Shown here piece after piece: positions 1-10,203 of a stretch of DNA of 33,172 nt. The notes under the pieces were generated by a model. That model worked only from the letters and a program-made list of their open reading frames with translations. It did no database searches and had not been told where the DNA came from. Both the position numbers and the translations under genes were made by a program. The DNA lies in assembly GCA_021323455.1 (NCBI GenBank), contig JAJONN010000036.1, forward strand, positions 1-33,172. The letters run 5' to 3'. The number at the start of each line of letters is the position of its first letter. The stretch's first letter is position 1. Origin of the DNA: Alphaproteobacteria bacterium. Lineage in GTDB: Bacteria > Pseudomonadota > Alphaproteobacteria > Paracaedibacterales > VGCI01.

Positions 1-1230
1 TTCTCCTTGGGCATTGGCATAAATTTCACCCATCACCCCTTGCAGTTCTGGGAATTCCCCCACCATGGTTGTAACCAGGTCTGCTTTTGCGAATTGGGCC
101 GCGCGCGTGTCAGCCTCGCGAGCGCCTTGAGCGGTCATTAAAATGACCAGGCGCGCACTCTTTTGGTCAAGTGTTCCAAGCTTTTCTTGAAAGACAATGG
201 CGGTTAAGCGGCGAGCGAAATCCGCCAGGGGCGTTTTGACATCTTGCTCATAAAAAAACGCGGCATCGCTCAACCTTGCTCGCAAGACGCGCTCATAGCC
301 GGCAATCATCTTGATACCGCCATCAGCCCCTTTTGTGTTGGTGACAACCCCAAAATAAGGAGCAATCTGACCATCTTGGTTTAACACCGTAAAATATTTT
401 TGATGGACCCGCATGGATGTAGACAACACCGCTGCTGGCAAGCTCATGAATCGGGTTTCAATTTGCCCCAAGAGGGGGACAGGATATTCGACTAACCCTG
501 CCACTTCTTGCAGCAAGCTGGGGTCAGGCTGAAGAACGAAACCCTTTTGATGAGCTAAGGCTTCCAGCGCGTCCCAAATACGTGCCTGACGTTCTTGATG
601 GTCTAACACCACGAAGGCTTTTTCGAGCTTCGCTTGATAGTCTGCGAAAGATGAAACCTGAATAACATCTGGCGCGAGGAAACGGTGGCCTTGCGTCTTG
701 TTGCTGGCGGTAAGTCCCAGGGTTGGTATATCAAAAGACAAAGCCTCTCCCCCAAACACAGCCAGCACAGAGCGCACAGGGCGTACCCAGAACTGGGATT
801 TTTTCTGCGCATTGAGCGCCCAAAACATGGATTTTGGCCAAACCATTTTGGCAAAAATGGTTTGAACGACCTCTGGTAAAATATCGCGTGTTTGGCGAGG
901 TTTTGTTTCAATACGGGCGTAATAGTACCCGTCCCGCTGTTCGCACGCTTCCAGGGTGATTCCGGCTGATTTTAAGAATCCCTGGATAGCGCCTTCTGGC
1001 GCGCCAACTTTAGGGCCGCGGCGCTCTTCAACGGTCCCTATGGTGGCTTCGCTTAAGTTTGGAATAACGGCTACCAATCTCTGGGGCGTAACATACGTGT
1101 CCAGGCTGGACGAGGACAAACCTCGCGCTTGAAGTTCGCTGTCGAGCAACTTTTTTAAACCATCCGCAGCCCAGAGTTGCATACGCGCCGGAATTTCTTC
1201 TGAGAAAATTTCAAGCAAAAATTCAGCCAT
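1..1230 (-). CDS. glyS: Glycyl-tRNA synthetase beta subunit (partial, C-terminus beyond window start)
   Basis: Reverse-strand reading frame open from ATG at 1230 to the window edge (MAEFLLEIFSEEIPARMQLWAADGLKKLL...), typical GlyS N-terminus; directly follows glyQ. Absent from the ORF track because it is truncated by the window edge. Confidence 0.95.
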   Translation of the reverse strand, partial: MAEFLLEIFSEEIPARMQLWAADGLKKLLDSELQARGLSSSSLDTYVTPQRLVAVIPNLSEATIGTVEERRGPKVGAPEGAIQGFLKSAGITLEACEQRDGYYYARIETKPRQTRDILPEVVQTIFAKMVWPKSMFWALNAQKKSQFWVRPVRSVLAVFGGEALSFDIPTLGLTASNKTQGHRFLAPDVIQVSSFADYQAKLEKAFVVLDHQERQARIWDALEALAHQKGFVLQPDPSLLQEVAGLVEYPVPLLGQIETRFMSLPAAVLSTSMRVHQKYFTVLNQDGQIAPYFGVVTNTKGADGGIKMIAGYERVLRARLSDAAFFYEQDVKTPLADFARRLTAIVFQEKLGTLDQKSARLVILMTAQGAREADTRAAQFAKADLVTTMVGEFPELQGVMGEIYANAQGE

Positions 1231-1232
1231 AG

Positions 1233-2114
1233 TTAGGATCTCTTCTGTGGGTTTAACCATATATCACAGCATCCCTTGGCCAGGGTTCGGACCCGGCCGA
1301 TATAGCTGGCCCGTTCTGTAACACTAATAACACCGCGGGCATCCAGGAGATTGAACAAATGGCTTGCCTTGATACACTGGTCATAAGCCGGCAAAGCCAG
1401 CTTAAGGTTGAGGAGGGTATTGCACTCCTTTTCTGCGTCCTTAAAATGCTGCAAAAGTAGATCTGTGTCGGCATGAATAAAATTATAAGCAGAAAATTCT
1501 TGTTCTCTGCGCTTCGACACATCTTTATAGGTGAGTTTCCGGTCCCCTTCGGCGCCGTTCCAGTCCAGTAAAAAGAGATCATCGACATCTTGGACAGTCA
1601 AGGCGACCCGTTCCAAGCCATAGGTAATTTCGATGGGGGCTATGGCACACTCAATCCCGCCCACCTGCTGGAAATAAGTAAACTGGCTGATTTCCATGCC
1701 ATCACACCACACTTCCCAACCGAGCCCGGCCGCGCCCAGGGTCGGGTTTTCCCAGTCATCTTCTACAAACCGGATATCGTGGTTTTCCATATCAATACCA
1801 AGATGTTTTAAACTATCCAAGTACAGGTATTGGCAATCTGCTGGCCCCGGCTTTAAAATCACCTGAAATTGATAGTAATACTGCACGCGGTTTGGGTTTT
1901 CCCCATATCGCCCATCGGTTGGGCGACGGCAGGGCTGAACATAGGCCGCGTTCCAGATATCAGACCCCAACGCCTTCAGCGTTGTGGCCGGATGCGTCGT
2001 TCCTGCCCCCATTTCCAGGTCATAGGGCTGCAAGATGGCACATCCCCAACTTGCCCAATATTGCTGCAAGTCAAGAATCATTTGTTGAAACGGTTTGGCG
2101 CGCGATACCATCAT
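1233..2114 (-). CDS. glyQ: Glycyl-tRNA synthetase alpha subunit
   Basis: 293 aa; motifs [31 protein letters not shown] and [19 protein letters not shown] are characteristic of GlyQ. Confidence 0.98.
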   Translation of the reverse strand: MMVSRAKPFQQMILDLQQYWASWGCAILQPYDLEMGAGTTHPATTLKALGSDIWNAAYVQPCRRPTDGRYGENPNRVQYYYQFQVILKPGPADCQYLYLDSLKHLGIDMENHDIRFVEDDWENPTLGAAGLGWEVWCDGMEISQFTYFQQVGGIECAIAPIEITYGLERVALTVQDVDDLFLLDWNGAEGDRKLTYKDVSKRREQEFSAYNFIHADTDLLLQHFKDAEKECNTLLNLKLALPAYDQCIKASHLFNLLDARGVISVTERASYIGRVRTLAKGCCDIWLNPQKRS

Positions 2115-2230
2115 AAACCCCGTAAAGTGATCATTATAAATGTAACCTAGTCAAGCTTAGGCAGGGGGTCAAGGGAAATTCAAATGATTATATCTATGGC
2201 ATTTCTCCTTCATCCGGTATAGTCATTTCC

Positions 2231-2809
2231 ATGACAGCGCTTCCTCTTCTTAACGTTTCAGATTTTACCTATGCAAAAAGGGGACATTTTTTATTTGAAA
2301 AGTTGTCTTTCACACTTGGGGCAGGAGAAGGGCTTGTTTTAAAAGGCCCCAACGGGTCGGGCAAGACAACGCTCTTGCGATGCCTGGCAGGTATTCCGGA
2401 TGCTCTTCCGGACATCACCAAAGCTTCGGGTTTGACGCAAAGTTATGTAGGGCATTTAAATGCTTTAAAGGCCGGGTTGACTGTTCAGCAAAATCTCTGC
2501 CATCAAACCGGCGTTACACCCGTGTCTCTGGCAAAAACCCTTGAGGGAAGGGGCCTCTTGCACCTCTTGGACAGGGAAGTACGAACTCTTTCTGCAGGTC
2601 AGCGCCGCCAGGTTGCGCTCCTACGCTTGCCCTTATCAGGGGCAACCCTTTGGTTGGCGGATGAACCCACGGCACATTTGGATGACACGGCGACAACACG
2701 ATTCTGGCAAGAGCTTGATACGCATCTCAAGAAAGGGGGTGCAGCTATCTTGACATCCCATACGCACGTTCCTCTTCCTCACATACAGGTGATGCCCCTT
2801 CATGGTTAG
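2231..2809 (+). CDS. ccmA: Heme exporter ATP-binding protein CcmA
   Basis: 192 aa ABC ATPase with Walker A GPNGSGKTTLLR, signature LSAGQRRQVALLRL and Walker B LWLADEPTAHLD; overlaps a CcmB-like membrane protein. Confidence 0.9.
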   Translation: MTALPLLNVSDFTYAKRGHFLFEKLSFTLGAGEGLVLKGPNGSGKTTLLRCLAGIPDALPDITKASGLTQSYVGHLNALKAGLTVQQNLCHQTGVTPVSLAKTLEGRGLLHLLDREVRTLSAGQRRQVALLRLPLSGATLWLADEPTAHLDDTATTRFWQELDTHLKKGGAAILTSHTHVPLPHIQVMPLHG

Positions 2810-3437
2810 TCTTTCTCATCACATTCGCCAGGAGCTCTCACACGCCCCCCAATCCATGGCGCACGTTTTGCTTGTTTTCTTAAGTCTTATTGTGGCTTTT
2901 GGGGTGCTATCCTCAAACCAACCTACCCTATGGGAAGCTTTTTTACCCACCCTGTTGATGGGGTTGAGTTATGGCATCATGAGCTTGAGCCTTGCCCAGC
3001 TATTTCGGGAAGATTGGGAAGATGGCACATTGGAATGGTGGGTGAGTGAAAAAAAATCCTTGGAAATTTATGTTTTGGTAAAAATTGTAGCTCATTGGCT
3101 TCGTCTGGGCATTCCCTTAACAGGAATTGTTGGGGTGATTTCTGGGTTGACCTCTCTTCCCCTTCTCATCGGTGCTGCGGTGACAACTCTGGCCTTAACG
3201 CTGTTGGGGGCAATTGGCAGCGCCTTATGTTTGAATACAAAGGCGAATGCCTCGATCTTGTTGCCCCTCTTGACCCTGCCCCTCGGCATTCCCATGATGC
3301 TGGTCAGTATGGCAGCCATTACCGATCCAATAGCAAACCTTTCTTCTTATTTAACACTCCAGGGGGGGCTGTTTCTCATGGCCTGTGCACTGTCCTTGAT
3401 TGCTTGTCCATTTGCCTTAAGGTTAGCTTTGCGATAA
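2802..3437 (+). CDS. ccmB: Heme exporter permease CcmB
   Basis: 211 aa polytopic membrane protein; EDWEDGTLEWW and LPLLTLPLGIPMMLVSM resemble CcmB; overlaps ccmA by 8 nt. Confidence 0.88.
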   Translation: MVSLSHHIRQELSHAPQSMAHVLLVFLSLIVAFGVLSSNQPTLWEAFLPTLLMGLSYGIMSLSLAQLFREDWEDGTLEWWVSEKKSLEIYVLVKIVAHWLRLGIPLTGIVGVISGLTSLPLLIGAAVTTLALTLLGAIGSALCLNTKANASILLPLLTLPLGIPMMLVSMAAITDPIANLSSYLTLQGGLFLMACALSLIACPFALRLALR

Positions 3438-3492
3438 AATAGGGAAGGTTCCTGAGACGTTGAAATCGTAGATTATCATTGAGGAGGTTACC

Positions 3493-3810
3493 ATGAGCTG
3501 GAACATACACCCTGGAGAAATTTTATTGGAAGAATTTATGAAGCCATTGGCTTTGAATTCAAATCAACTGGCGCATTTACTTGATGTTCCGGCTCCTCGC
3601 ATTAATGATATCATTTTGCAAAAAAGGGGTATTTCTGCTGATACGGCCTTAAGATTGGCACATTACTTCAGAACAACGGTAAAATTTTGGATGAATTTAC
3701 AAGATTCCTATGAAATTCGGAAAATTAGCAGAGATAAGAGGAAAAGCATTGAAAGCTTGGCTGTTAGCGCTTTTCCATGCGTTGGCAGCGCAACTGTGAC
3801 TGAATGGTGA
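3493..3810 (+). CDS. higA: HigA-family XRE antitoxin (no adjacent toxin)
   Basis: 105 aa; HPGEILLEEFMKPLALNSNQLAHLLDVPAPRINDIILQKRGISADTALRLAHYF is the typical HigA/VapI-type HTH; RBS GAGGAGG upstream of ATG. Confidence 0.85.
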   Translation: MSWNIHPGEILLEEFMKPLALNSNQLAHLLDVPAPRINDIILQKRGISADTALRLAHYFRTTVKFWMNLQDSYEIRKISRDKRKSIESLAVSAFPCVGSATVTEW

Positions 3811-3828
3811 GGAGATGTTGTTTTCTTC

Positions 3829-5702
3829 TCACACATCCACATCCTGAATATGGGGGGCGTTTTCTTGAATGAAGGTATAGCGGGCTTCCGGATTTTTCCC
3901 CATCAAGCGATCAACAAATTGGGAAATGTCCTCATTATCCTTGATAAACACGCGCAATAACTTGCGTTTGTCCCGATGCATAGTCGTGTCCCGCAGTTGG
4001 GCGGGGAGCATTTCGCCCAATCCTTTAAAGCGCCCAATATCTACATTTTTGGCGCCCTTGAAGTGAACTTTGAGGAGATGGTCTTTTTCCTGATCATCCT
4101 GGGCATACACAGATTTTGACCCTTGTGTGAGACGATAAAGGGGAGGTTGAGCCAGGTAAATATGACCCGCATCAATAAGGCTGCGCATTTCCTGGAAAAA
4201 AAACGTTAATAACAAGGATGCGATATGGGCGCCATCCACGTCCGCATCGGTCATAATAACCACCTTGCCATAGCGAAGCTTAGAGGGGTCGCACAGCTTT
4301 CCCATGCCACATCCGAGCGCAAGACCCAAATCCCGAATTTCCTGGTTGGCATGCAGCTTTTCGATCGTGGCATTGGCAACATTCAAAATCTTGCCTCGCA
4401 ACGGAAGGACGGCTTGTGTGGCGCGGTCCCGGGCTTGCTTGGCAGATCCCCCCGCTGAATCCCCTTCCACGAGGAAGATTTCGCTATTGGCCGCGATATT
4501 TGAGGTGCAATCGGCTAATTTCCCTGGCAAACGAAGCTTCCGAGTTGCGCTCGCTCGGGCCACTTCCTTGGCTTGTCGGCGTTTCAAGCGATCTTCCGCC
4601 CGGCCAATGACATGGTCAAGAAGCTGGGTTGCTGCCTGGGGGTGCGCTCCTAACCAGTGGTCAAAGTGATCCTTCACTGTGTTTTCAACCAAACGGGCGG
4701 CTTCAACACTGACAAGCTTTTCTTTTGTTTGGCCTTGAAATTGCGGCTGATTAATGAAACAGGACAAGATCATACAGGCGCTACCGCTGACGTCTTCACT
4801 GGTCAATTGTCCTACCCGACGGTTCCCAATACGGTCCCCATAATCTTTTAAGGCGCGGGTTAACGCTTGGCGGAAGCCATTTTCATGGGTGCCGCCTTGG
4901 GGCGTTGGAATGGTGTTACAAAACGAAGAAACCCATCCGGCTTCGTCGCTCCTAGCTGGTCGTTTAAATAGTCAACAAGGCCAGCAGGATAATGAAGGCA
5001 AGCCACAGGGGGCGTTTTATCATTACTTTGGAGCAGGGAGGGGTCACAATGCCAGTTAATTTCGACACCTTTAAAGAGGTAGGCTTTTGCGCGCGCCAAT
5101 TGATAAAGCGTAGCAGGGCGGAAATGAAGGGTATTGCCAAAAATTTCGGGGTCTGGATGGAAGCGGATAGTTGTGCCGCGGCGGCTGGTAGCGCCTTCTT
5201 GCAAAATCAGAGCAGAGGTGGGTTTGCCTCTTGAATAAGTTTGACGCCAGAGATTTCGGGAGCGGGCAACCTCAACTTCCAGAGCGTCAGACAAGGCGTT
5301 CACAACCGAAACGCCAACGCCGTGAAGGCCACCGGCTGTCGCATAAACAGCATTATTGAATTTCCCACCGGAGTGGAGGGTGGTCAAGATAACTTCAAGG
5401 GCGGACAATTCAGGAAATTTGGGGTGCGGGTCTGTTGGAATACCCCGGCCATTGTCTTTAATGCACACAATATCGCCGACTTCCAGGCGCATTTCAATGC
5501 GGCTCGCATGGCCAGAAACGGCTTCATCCATGGCATTGTCCAAGACTTCTGCAACCAGATGATGGAGGGCTTTCTCATCGGTACCCCCTATATACATGCC
5601 AGGACGTTTGCGAACAGGCTCCAACCCTTCCAAGACTTCAATATCCTTGGCTGAGTACTCAACATTGGGGAGAGAGGCGCTTTGACGAAAGAGGTCAGAC
5701 AT
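3829..5702 (-). pseudogene. parE: DNA topoisomerase IV subunit B (ParE), split by a frameshift near 4920-4923 (genuine mutation or sequencing/assembly indel)
   Basis: The N-terminal ORF (4860..5702: YSAKDIEVLEGLEPVRKRPGMYIGGTDEKALHHLVAEVLDNAMDEAV) and C-terminal ORF (3829..4806: EGDSAGGSAKQARDRATQAVLPLRGKILN, IMTDADVDGAHIASLLLTFFF) are two frames of one ~625 aa ParE. The C-terminal frame continues upstream as CNTIPTPQGGTHENGFRQALTRALKDYGDRIGNRRVGQLTSEDVSG, joining after ...DGFLRF. Confidence 0.9.
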
Positions 5703-5844
5703 GGGAGGAGCCAGGTGTCAGGAGCCAGGGATCAGGAAAACAGCCAGGCGTCCTGAAATAATGAAACTTTCTTTTACCTTGCCGATCATTTCTACTCCTT
5801 AACTGGCTGCTTATCTTGGCTCCTGATTCCTGAGGGGCAAAGGC

Positions 5845-6207
5845 TCACGCCGCTGCCAATGCTTTTTGGGCTTGATCAACCAGGGATTTAAAAGCATCGG
5901 GCTGGTTAACAGCCAAATCCGCCATAACCTTTCGGTCAATGGTAATCCCTGCTTTCAATAATCCATTGATAAAGCGGGAATAAGGCAAACCGTTTGCACG
6001 GGCGGCTGCATTGATACGCTGGATCCATAAGGCGCGGAAATCACGCTTTTTGTTGCGACGGTCGCGATAGGCATATTGCCAGGACTTTTCCAAGCGTTGG
6101 ATCGCAATACGGAAACACTTACTGGAACGTCCCCGAAATCCCTTGGATAATTTTAAAACTTTCTTGTGACGGGCGTGGGTTGTAACGCCTCTTTTTACGC
6201 GTGCCAT
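5845..6207 (-). CDS. rplT: 50S ribosomal protein L20
   Basis: 120 aa; [29 protein letters not shown] is the L20 N-terminus. Confidence 0.98.
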   Translation of the reverse strand: MARVKRGVTTHARHKKVLKLSKGFRGRSSKCFRIAIQRLEKSWQYAYRDRRNKKRDFRALWIQRINAAARANGLPYSRFINGLLKAGITIDRKVMADLAVNQPDAFKSLVDQAQKALAAA

Positions 6208-6219
6208 AGTCGGGCCTCC

Positions 6220-6417
6220 TTACATGTGTAAATAATAGCTGAGAACTTTTTTTGCGTCCGCTTCATGCATGATTGTCATGCCGCGCGCATTCCGCAACAT
6301 TTTATTGCTCCGCTTTCTCATACCATGGCGTTTACCCGCCTGACCCATTTTGACTTTACCGCTGCCAGTAACGCGGAACCGTTTCTTGGCACTGCTTTTT
6401 GTTTTTAACTTGGGCAT
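6220..6417 (-). CDS. rpmI: 50S ribosomal protein L35
   Basis: 65 aa; [37 protein letters not shown] is typical L35; followed by rplT. Confidence 0.98.
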   Translation of the reverse strand: MPKLKTKSSAKKRFRVTGSGKVKMGQAGKRHGMRKRSNKMLRNARGMTIMHEADAKKVLSYYLHM

Positions 6418-6511
6418 TTGACTCTCTTTTCAATATGTCTAGTGTTAAATAAGCACCACGACGGGTTAGGCATACCCTTGAGCCATGCCGTCTTTTACAG
6501 GTACCCCCTAC

Positions 6512-6540
6512 TTATAGCCGACTCCTGCATTTAAATTCAA
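6512..6540 (-). promoter_or_regulatory. Putative sigma70-type promoter for rpmI-rplT
   Basis: On the minus strand TTGAAT - 17 nt - CTATAA, about 95 nt upstream of the rpmI start. Confidence 0.5.
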
Positions 6541-6645
6541 GCTTAATCTCCCACTCAAAAAAACCAGCCCTGGAATGAATTTTGTCAATAATTCCTTTAC
6601 GGATTCCAAGGTATGCTTAAGGAGGATTAACAAAGGAGAAAAAAC

Positions 6646-6831
6646 ATGAAAATCATTGTGATATTATGCGCTGCCCTCAGTTTAAGTGGGTGTTGCGGTA
6701 TGTATACAAATTGCTCCCAGCCCTCTAATAATACACCAGGGGCAAACTGTGGGGTCATATATTGTGTTGGGTTATATCCCTTGTTAAAAAATAACCCCTT
6801 GCGGCAATATGAATTATTCATAAAAAATTAA
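6646..6831 (+). CDS. Small predicted lipoprotein (61 aa)
   Basis: MKIIVILCAALSLSGCCGMYTNC... with signal peptide and LSGC lipobox; RBS AAAGGAG upstream. Confidence 0.65.
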   Translation: MKIIVILCAALSLSGCCGMYTNCSQPSNNTPGANCGVIYCVGLYPLLKNNPLRQYELFIKN

Positions 6832-6855
6832 CCCTTATTACATAATCCTTACCTT

Positions 6856-7755
6856 ATGAGAAATCACTTTGATTTAAGGGAAGGCTATCTTTTGGTAAAA
6901 AGTTTAATAGGGGTTTGGATGGTTTTAATTTTGGGAGCAACCCAAGCGCGGGCACAAATAGAAAATATGTGTGAACCTTTGATTCGTCGCTATGAAGCAA
7001 CGCATGGTATTCCTCACAAGTTATTAACAGCCATTTCGTTGGTTGAATATGGGAAACCTTATGTATTTCCAACAAAAAAAGAAGCGATCACCAGGGTTCG
7101 CAAGCTTCAGGAGATGGGCGTCACCAGTATTGATGTTGGGTGCATGCAAGTGAATTTAAAGCAACATCCAAGCGCCTTTCCGACCCTTGAAGCTGCTTTT
7201 GATCCAGCGACGAACATTGCCTATGCAGCAAAGTTCCTAAAAACCAAAAAAATAAGCAAAGGATCTTGGGGAAGCGCTGTTGCTCATTACCACTCGTCAA
7301 CACCCAGGTTTCATATACCTTACACACAGAGAGTTCTCAAAACTTGGTCAAAGGCACAAAATGGCCGGATGATAAATCATGCCTTACTTAAAAGGGAAGG
7401 GTCTGCAGTTGAAATGACATATGCAGAGGTTAAAAAACATGAAGGAGCATTTATTGACAATGTTGCTGCACCAAGTGGCCGCCGTGTCCCTATGATTGTC
7501 CGGTTCGCCCCCTACAAAGGTTTTTGCCGGAAAGGGTTTCACAGGACTATTCCTGGAATATCCCAACCCTTGCGCCAAGCACAAGAAAATAGGGCGGGGG
7601 GACCTCTCATTATCCGCGGCAGGCCGAAAGGTAGCGGCAAGATCATTATGAATACGGTTGGGATGGGGCAAAGACCATTTTTTATCTCTGTTAAAGTGAA
7701 TCAGGTCAACCTGCCTCATCACTCTCAAAATATGGTTATGCCAAAATCGCCCTGA
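6856..7755 (+). CDS. Transglycosylase SLT-domain protein with C-terminal extension
   Basis: 299 aa; signal-like N-terminus, HGIPHKLLTAISLVEYGKP (catalytic Glu region), DVGCMQVNLKQHPSAFPTLEAAFDPATNIAYAAKFL, GSWGSAVAHYHSSTP. Confidence 0.85.
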   Translation: MRNHFDLREGYLLVKSLIGVWMVLILGATQARAQIENMCEPLIRRYEATHGIPHKLLTAISLVEYGKPYVFPTKKEAITRVRKLQEMGVTSIDVGCMQVNLKQHPSAFPTLEAAFDPATNIAYAAKFLKTKKISKGSWGSAVAHYHSSTPRFHIPYTQRVLKTWSKAQNGRMINHALLKREGSAVEMTYAEVKKHEGAFIDNVAAPSGRRVPMIVRFAPYKGFCRKGFHRTIPGISQPLRQAQENRAGGPLIIRGRPKGSGKIIMNTVGMGQRPFFISVKVNQVNLPHHSQNMVMPKSP

Positions 7756-7760
7756 CTTGG

Positions 7761-9455
7761 TCATTTGTTTGTAACTAAAATATTTCCCTGGTTTGTGGCC
7801 AGAGGAACATAATGAAAAGTTGGAGCCCGTTGGGCAAGCGCTTCAATTTCCGTAGCTCTGGCAATGATGAAAAGGCGCTTCGTTCCTCTCCATAATTGTA
7901 AAAACTTTTTTTCATCCATCATCCATTGGGTACAATCTTCGGCCTCGCAGCCAAACTCCAATTCTCCTTTGGCATCGGCTACAGTAATAACTTGGTCTAC
8001 ATAGACAGGGAGGTCTTGATAGTAAGCTTTAAAGCTTCCCACAATATCATCTGGCTTTTTATGAGCCTGGATGATCTGCGCCAGGGGTTTAATAGAGGGG
8101 CGCTGCAATTCAGGCATCAAGCGAATCACCGAGACGACCAGAACCACAGCGGCAAGCGGGATTGTGGCAAGGGCGCTTCTCAAACGGCGCTGGCGTAAAA
8201 AGAGAGCGGCAAGACCGGCGAGAAAGAGGAATATACCTGACAGGACGGTAAAGTCTGCCCAAAGATGGGGCCGGTGGTCGATGAGGTGAGGCATCATCCA
8301 AAGGGTGGTTAGACCTCCCATGCTGAGGATCACTGACATGCCTATGAAAATGAGGAGGCTTTGGCGGGCAGAGGCTGCATACTCAGGCCGATGGATTTTG
8401 ACCCAATAGGCTCCCAGAACTAAGGCTAAAGGAGGGAAACAAGGCAAGATATAGGGAACAAGTTTGGAGTTAGAAACAGAAAAAAATCCGAATGTCCAGC
8501 CCGCCCAAATGAGGAGAAACAATGTAACCCCCCGCTGTTTAGTCGCAAAATCCGATCTCACTCCATTGCGTATTGCGCTCCATAACAAGCTTGTCCAAGG
8601 AAAAAGGCCAAGCAAAAGCACGGGGACAAAAAATAAAAGAGGTTGGGTGCGCATATGAAGGGAGGTTGTATAGCGCAAGACGTGTTCAACAACAAAGTAC
8701 TTATAAGCAAAATCAGGATTCTTAAGGCTGGCAAGGAGATGCCAGGGCGCTGCGATCATAAAGAACAGAAGGGATCCTGATGGAATATAAGCTGGCCACA
8801 AATCTTTCCAGCGACCCGTACCAAAGGCCCAGATCAGGATCACGGGTCCTGAAATGGCCAGCGCCATGAGCCCTTTGGTTAATACGGCTAATGCGGAACA
8901 GCCGTAAAAGGCCCAAGCCCACAGGCGGCGCTGGAACCCTGGCGGGGTGTGAATGGCGACCAGAAAAGAAAACAAACTTAAGCTGACAAGCGTTGCCATC
9001 GGCATATCAAGGATAATTAAGCGGCTTAAGGCATAATAAAGCGGGCTTGCTGCCAGTATCAGGCAGGCGGCCATTCCTGCTGAGTGCCCATAAAATCGGC
9101 GGCCAAACAGGTACGTGCCAAGGCATCCCAGAATGCCAAAAAAAACGCACCACAGCCGCATGGCCCATTCTTGGATGCCAAATACTTTGATGCTCGTTGC
9201 CTGAAGCCAATAAAACAAGGGAGGCTTTTCAAAATATTTAACGCCATTAAGGCGGGGGGTGACATAATCGCCAGAGGCGACCATTTCCCGGGGAATTTCT
9301 ACATATCTCCCCTCATCAGGAGACGCAAAAGGACGGTTGCCTAAAAATAAGCAAAACCAGAGCGCCAATAAAGGAATAATCCATAGCCAGGATGGGGAGA
9401 TGCGGTCAACAGGTTTCATGTGCCATTCATAAGCATACCCTATTTCTGGATGCAA
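7761..9455 (-). CDS. ArnT-like glycosyltransferase family 39 membrane protein (start may be the ATG at 9419)
   Basis: 564 aa; LFLGNRPFASPDEGRYVEIPREMVASGDYVTPRLNGVKYFEKPPLFYWLQA is the PMT/ArnT-type first loop; many TM helices. Confidence 0.85.
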   Translation of the reverse strand: MHPEIGYAYEWHMKPVDRISPSWLWIIPLLALWFCLFLGNRPFASPDEGRYVEIPREMVASGDYVTPRLNGVKYFEKPPLFYWLQATSIKVFGIQEWAMRLWCVFFGILGCLGTYLFGRRFYGHSAGMAACLILAASPLYYALSRLIILDMPMATLVSLSLFSFLVAIHTPPGFQRRLWAWAFYGCSALAVLTKGLMALAISGPVILIWAFGTGRWKDLWPAYIPSGSLLFFMIAAPWHLLASLKNPDFAYKYFVVEHVLRYTTSLHMRTQPLLFFVPVLLLGLFPWTSLLWSAIRNGVRSDFATKQRGVTLFLLIWAGWTFGFFSVSNSKLVPYILPCFPPLALVLGAYWVKIHRPEYAASARQSLLIFIGMSVILSMGGLTTLWMMPHLIDHRPHLWADFTVLSGIFLFLAGLAALFLRQRRLRSALATIPLAAVVLVVSVIRLMPELQRPSIKPLAQIIQAHKKPDDIVGSFKAYYQDLPVYVDQVITVADAKGELEFGCEAEDCTQWMMDEKKFLQLWRGTKRLFIIARATEIEALAQRAPTFHYVPLATNQGNILVTNK

Positions 9456-9559
9456 GAAGTTTCAGGTAGGTCAGTAGCCAAGAATAATCCTAATATTGAT
9501 GGTGGCAATATGTTATGGATAGCTAATATCATGGCTAACCCAGAAATAGACATGCGTCA

Positions 9560-10138
9560 ATGGTAGTAAATAAAAATAAACCCTACATTATCTTGATCAC
9601 AGGCGCTTCGGGCAGTGGAAAAACGGCAGCTTTAAAAACTCTTGAGCAAAAGCTTTCCTCTGATTTAGCGTCGATCAATTATTTTGATGATATGGGGATA
9701 CCCAGCGCTGATGAGATGGTTGCAAAGTACGGTTCTGGCGAAAAATGGCAGGAATGGGCAATACACGCTTGGATTGACAAGCTTGTTCAAATAGCAGATA
9801 AAAAGATTGCCATTTTAGAAGGTTCCTTTCACCCCGAATTTGCCATATCTCGCTTGCAAGAGTTGGGCAGAACGAATTATTTACTGATCTGCCTTCATGC
9901 TACCAAAGCCATACGAGAAGAAAGGCTGACTTTATACCGAAAACAACCAGAACTTGCCATACAAGATATGGAAAATTATGCCCAAGTTTTGAAAAAGAAG
10001 ACAGTTGATTTAGGAGGTATGGTCGTTGATTCAACAAATAGAACTATTGGCGAAGTTGAGCAAGAAATATCCAATTTAATTTTTAAATATGATATGGAAT
10101 CTATTCTTATTCATTCAAAAGATGGAAAGACAAGATAA
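9560..10138 (+). CDS. P-loop NTPase / predicted kinase-like protein
   Basis: 192 aa with Walker A ITGASGSGKTAAL near the N-terminus; size fits a small nucleotide or sugar kinase-like fold. Confidence 0.65.
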   Translation: MVVNKNKPYIILITGASGSGKTAALKTLEQKLSSDLASINYFDDMGIPSADEMVAKYGSGEKWQEWAIHAWIDKLVQIADKKIAILEGSFHPEFAISRLQELGRTNYLLICLHATKAIREERLTLYRKQPELAIQDMENYAQVLKKKTVDLGGMVVDSTNRTIGEVEQEISNLIFKYDMESILIHSKDGKTR

Positions 10139-10203
10139 TTCAAATTATGGTTTTACCCCTTTTTTCTCAGGTTCTTTCCGCCTACACAGGGTCAGGTAGT
10201 TTT

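Noticed and set aside
603-911. 102-aa minus ORF and 64-aa plus ORF in 603-911
   Set aside because: Both overlap the real glyS frame, which is missing from the track only because it runs off the window.
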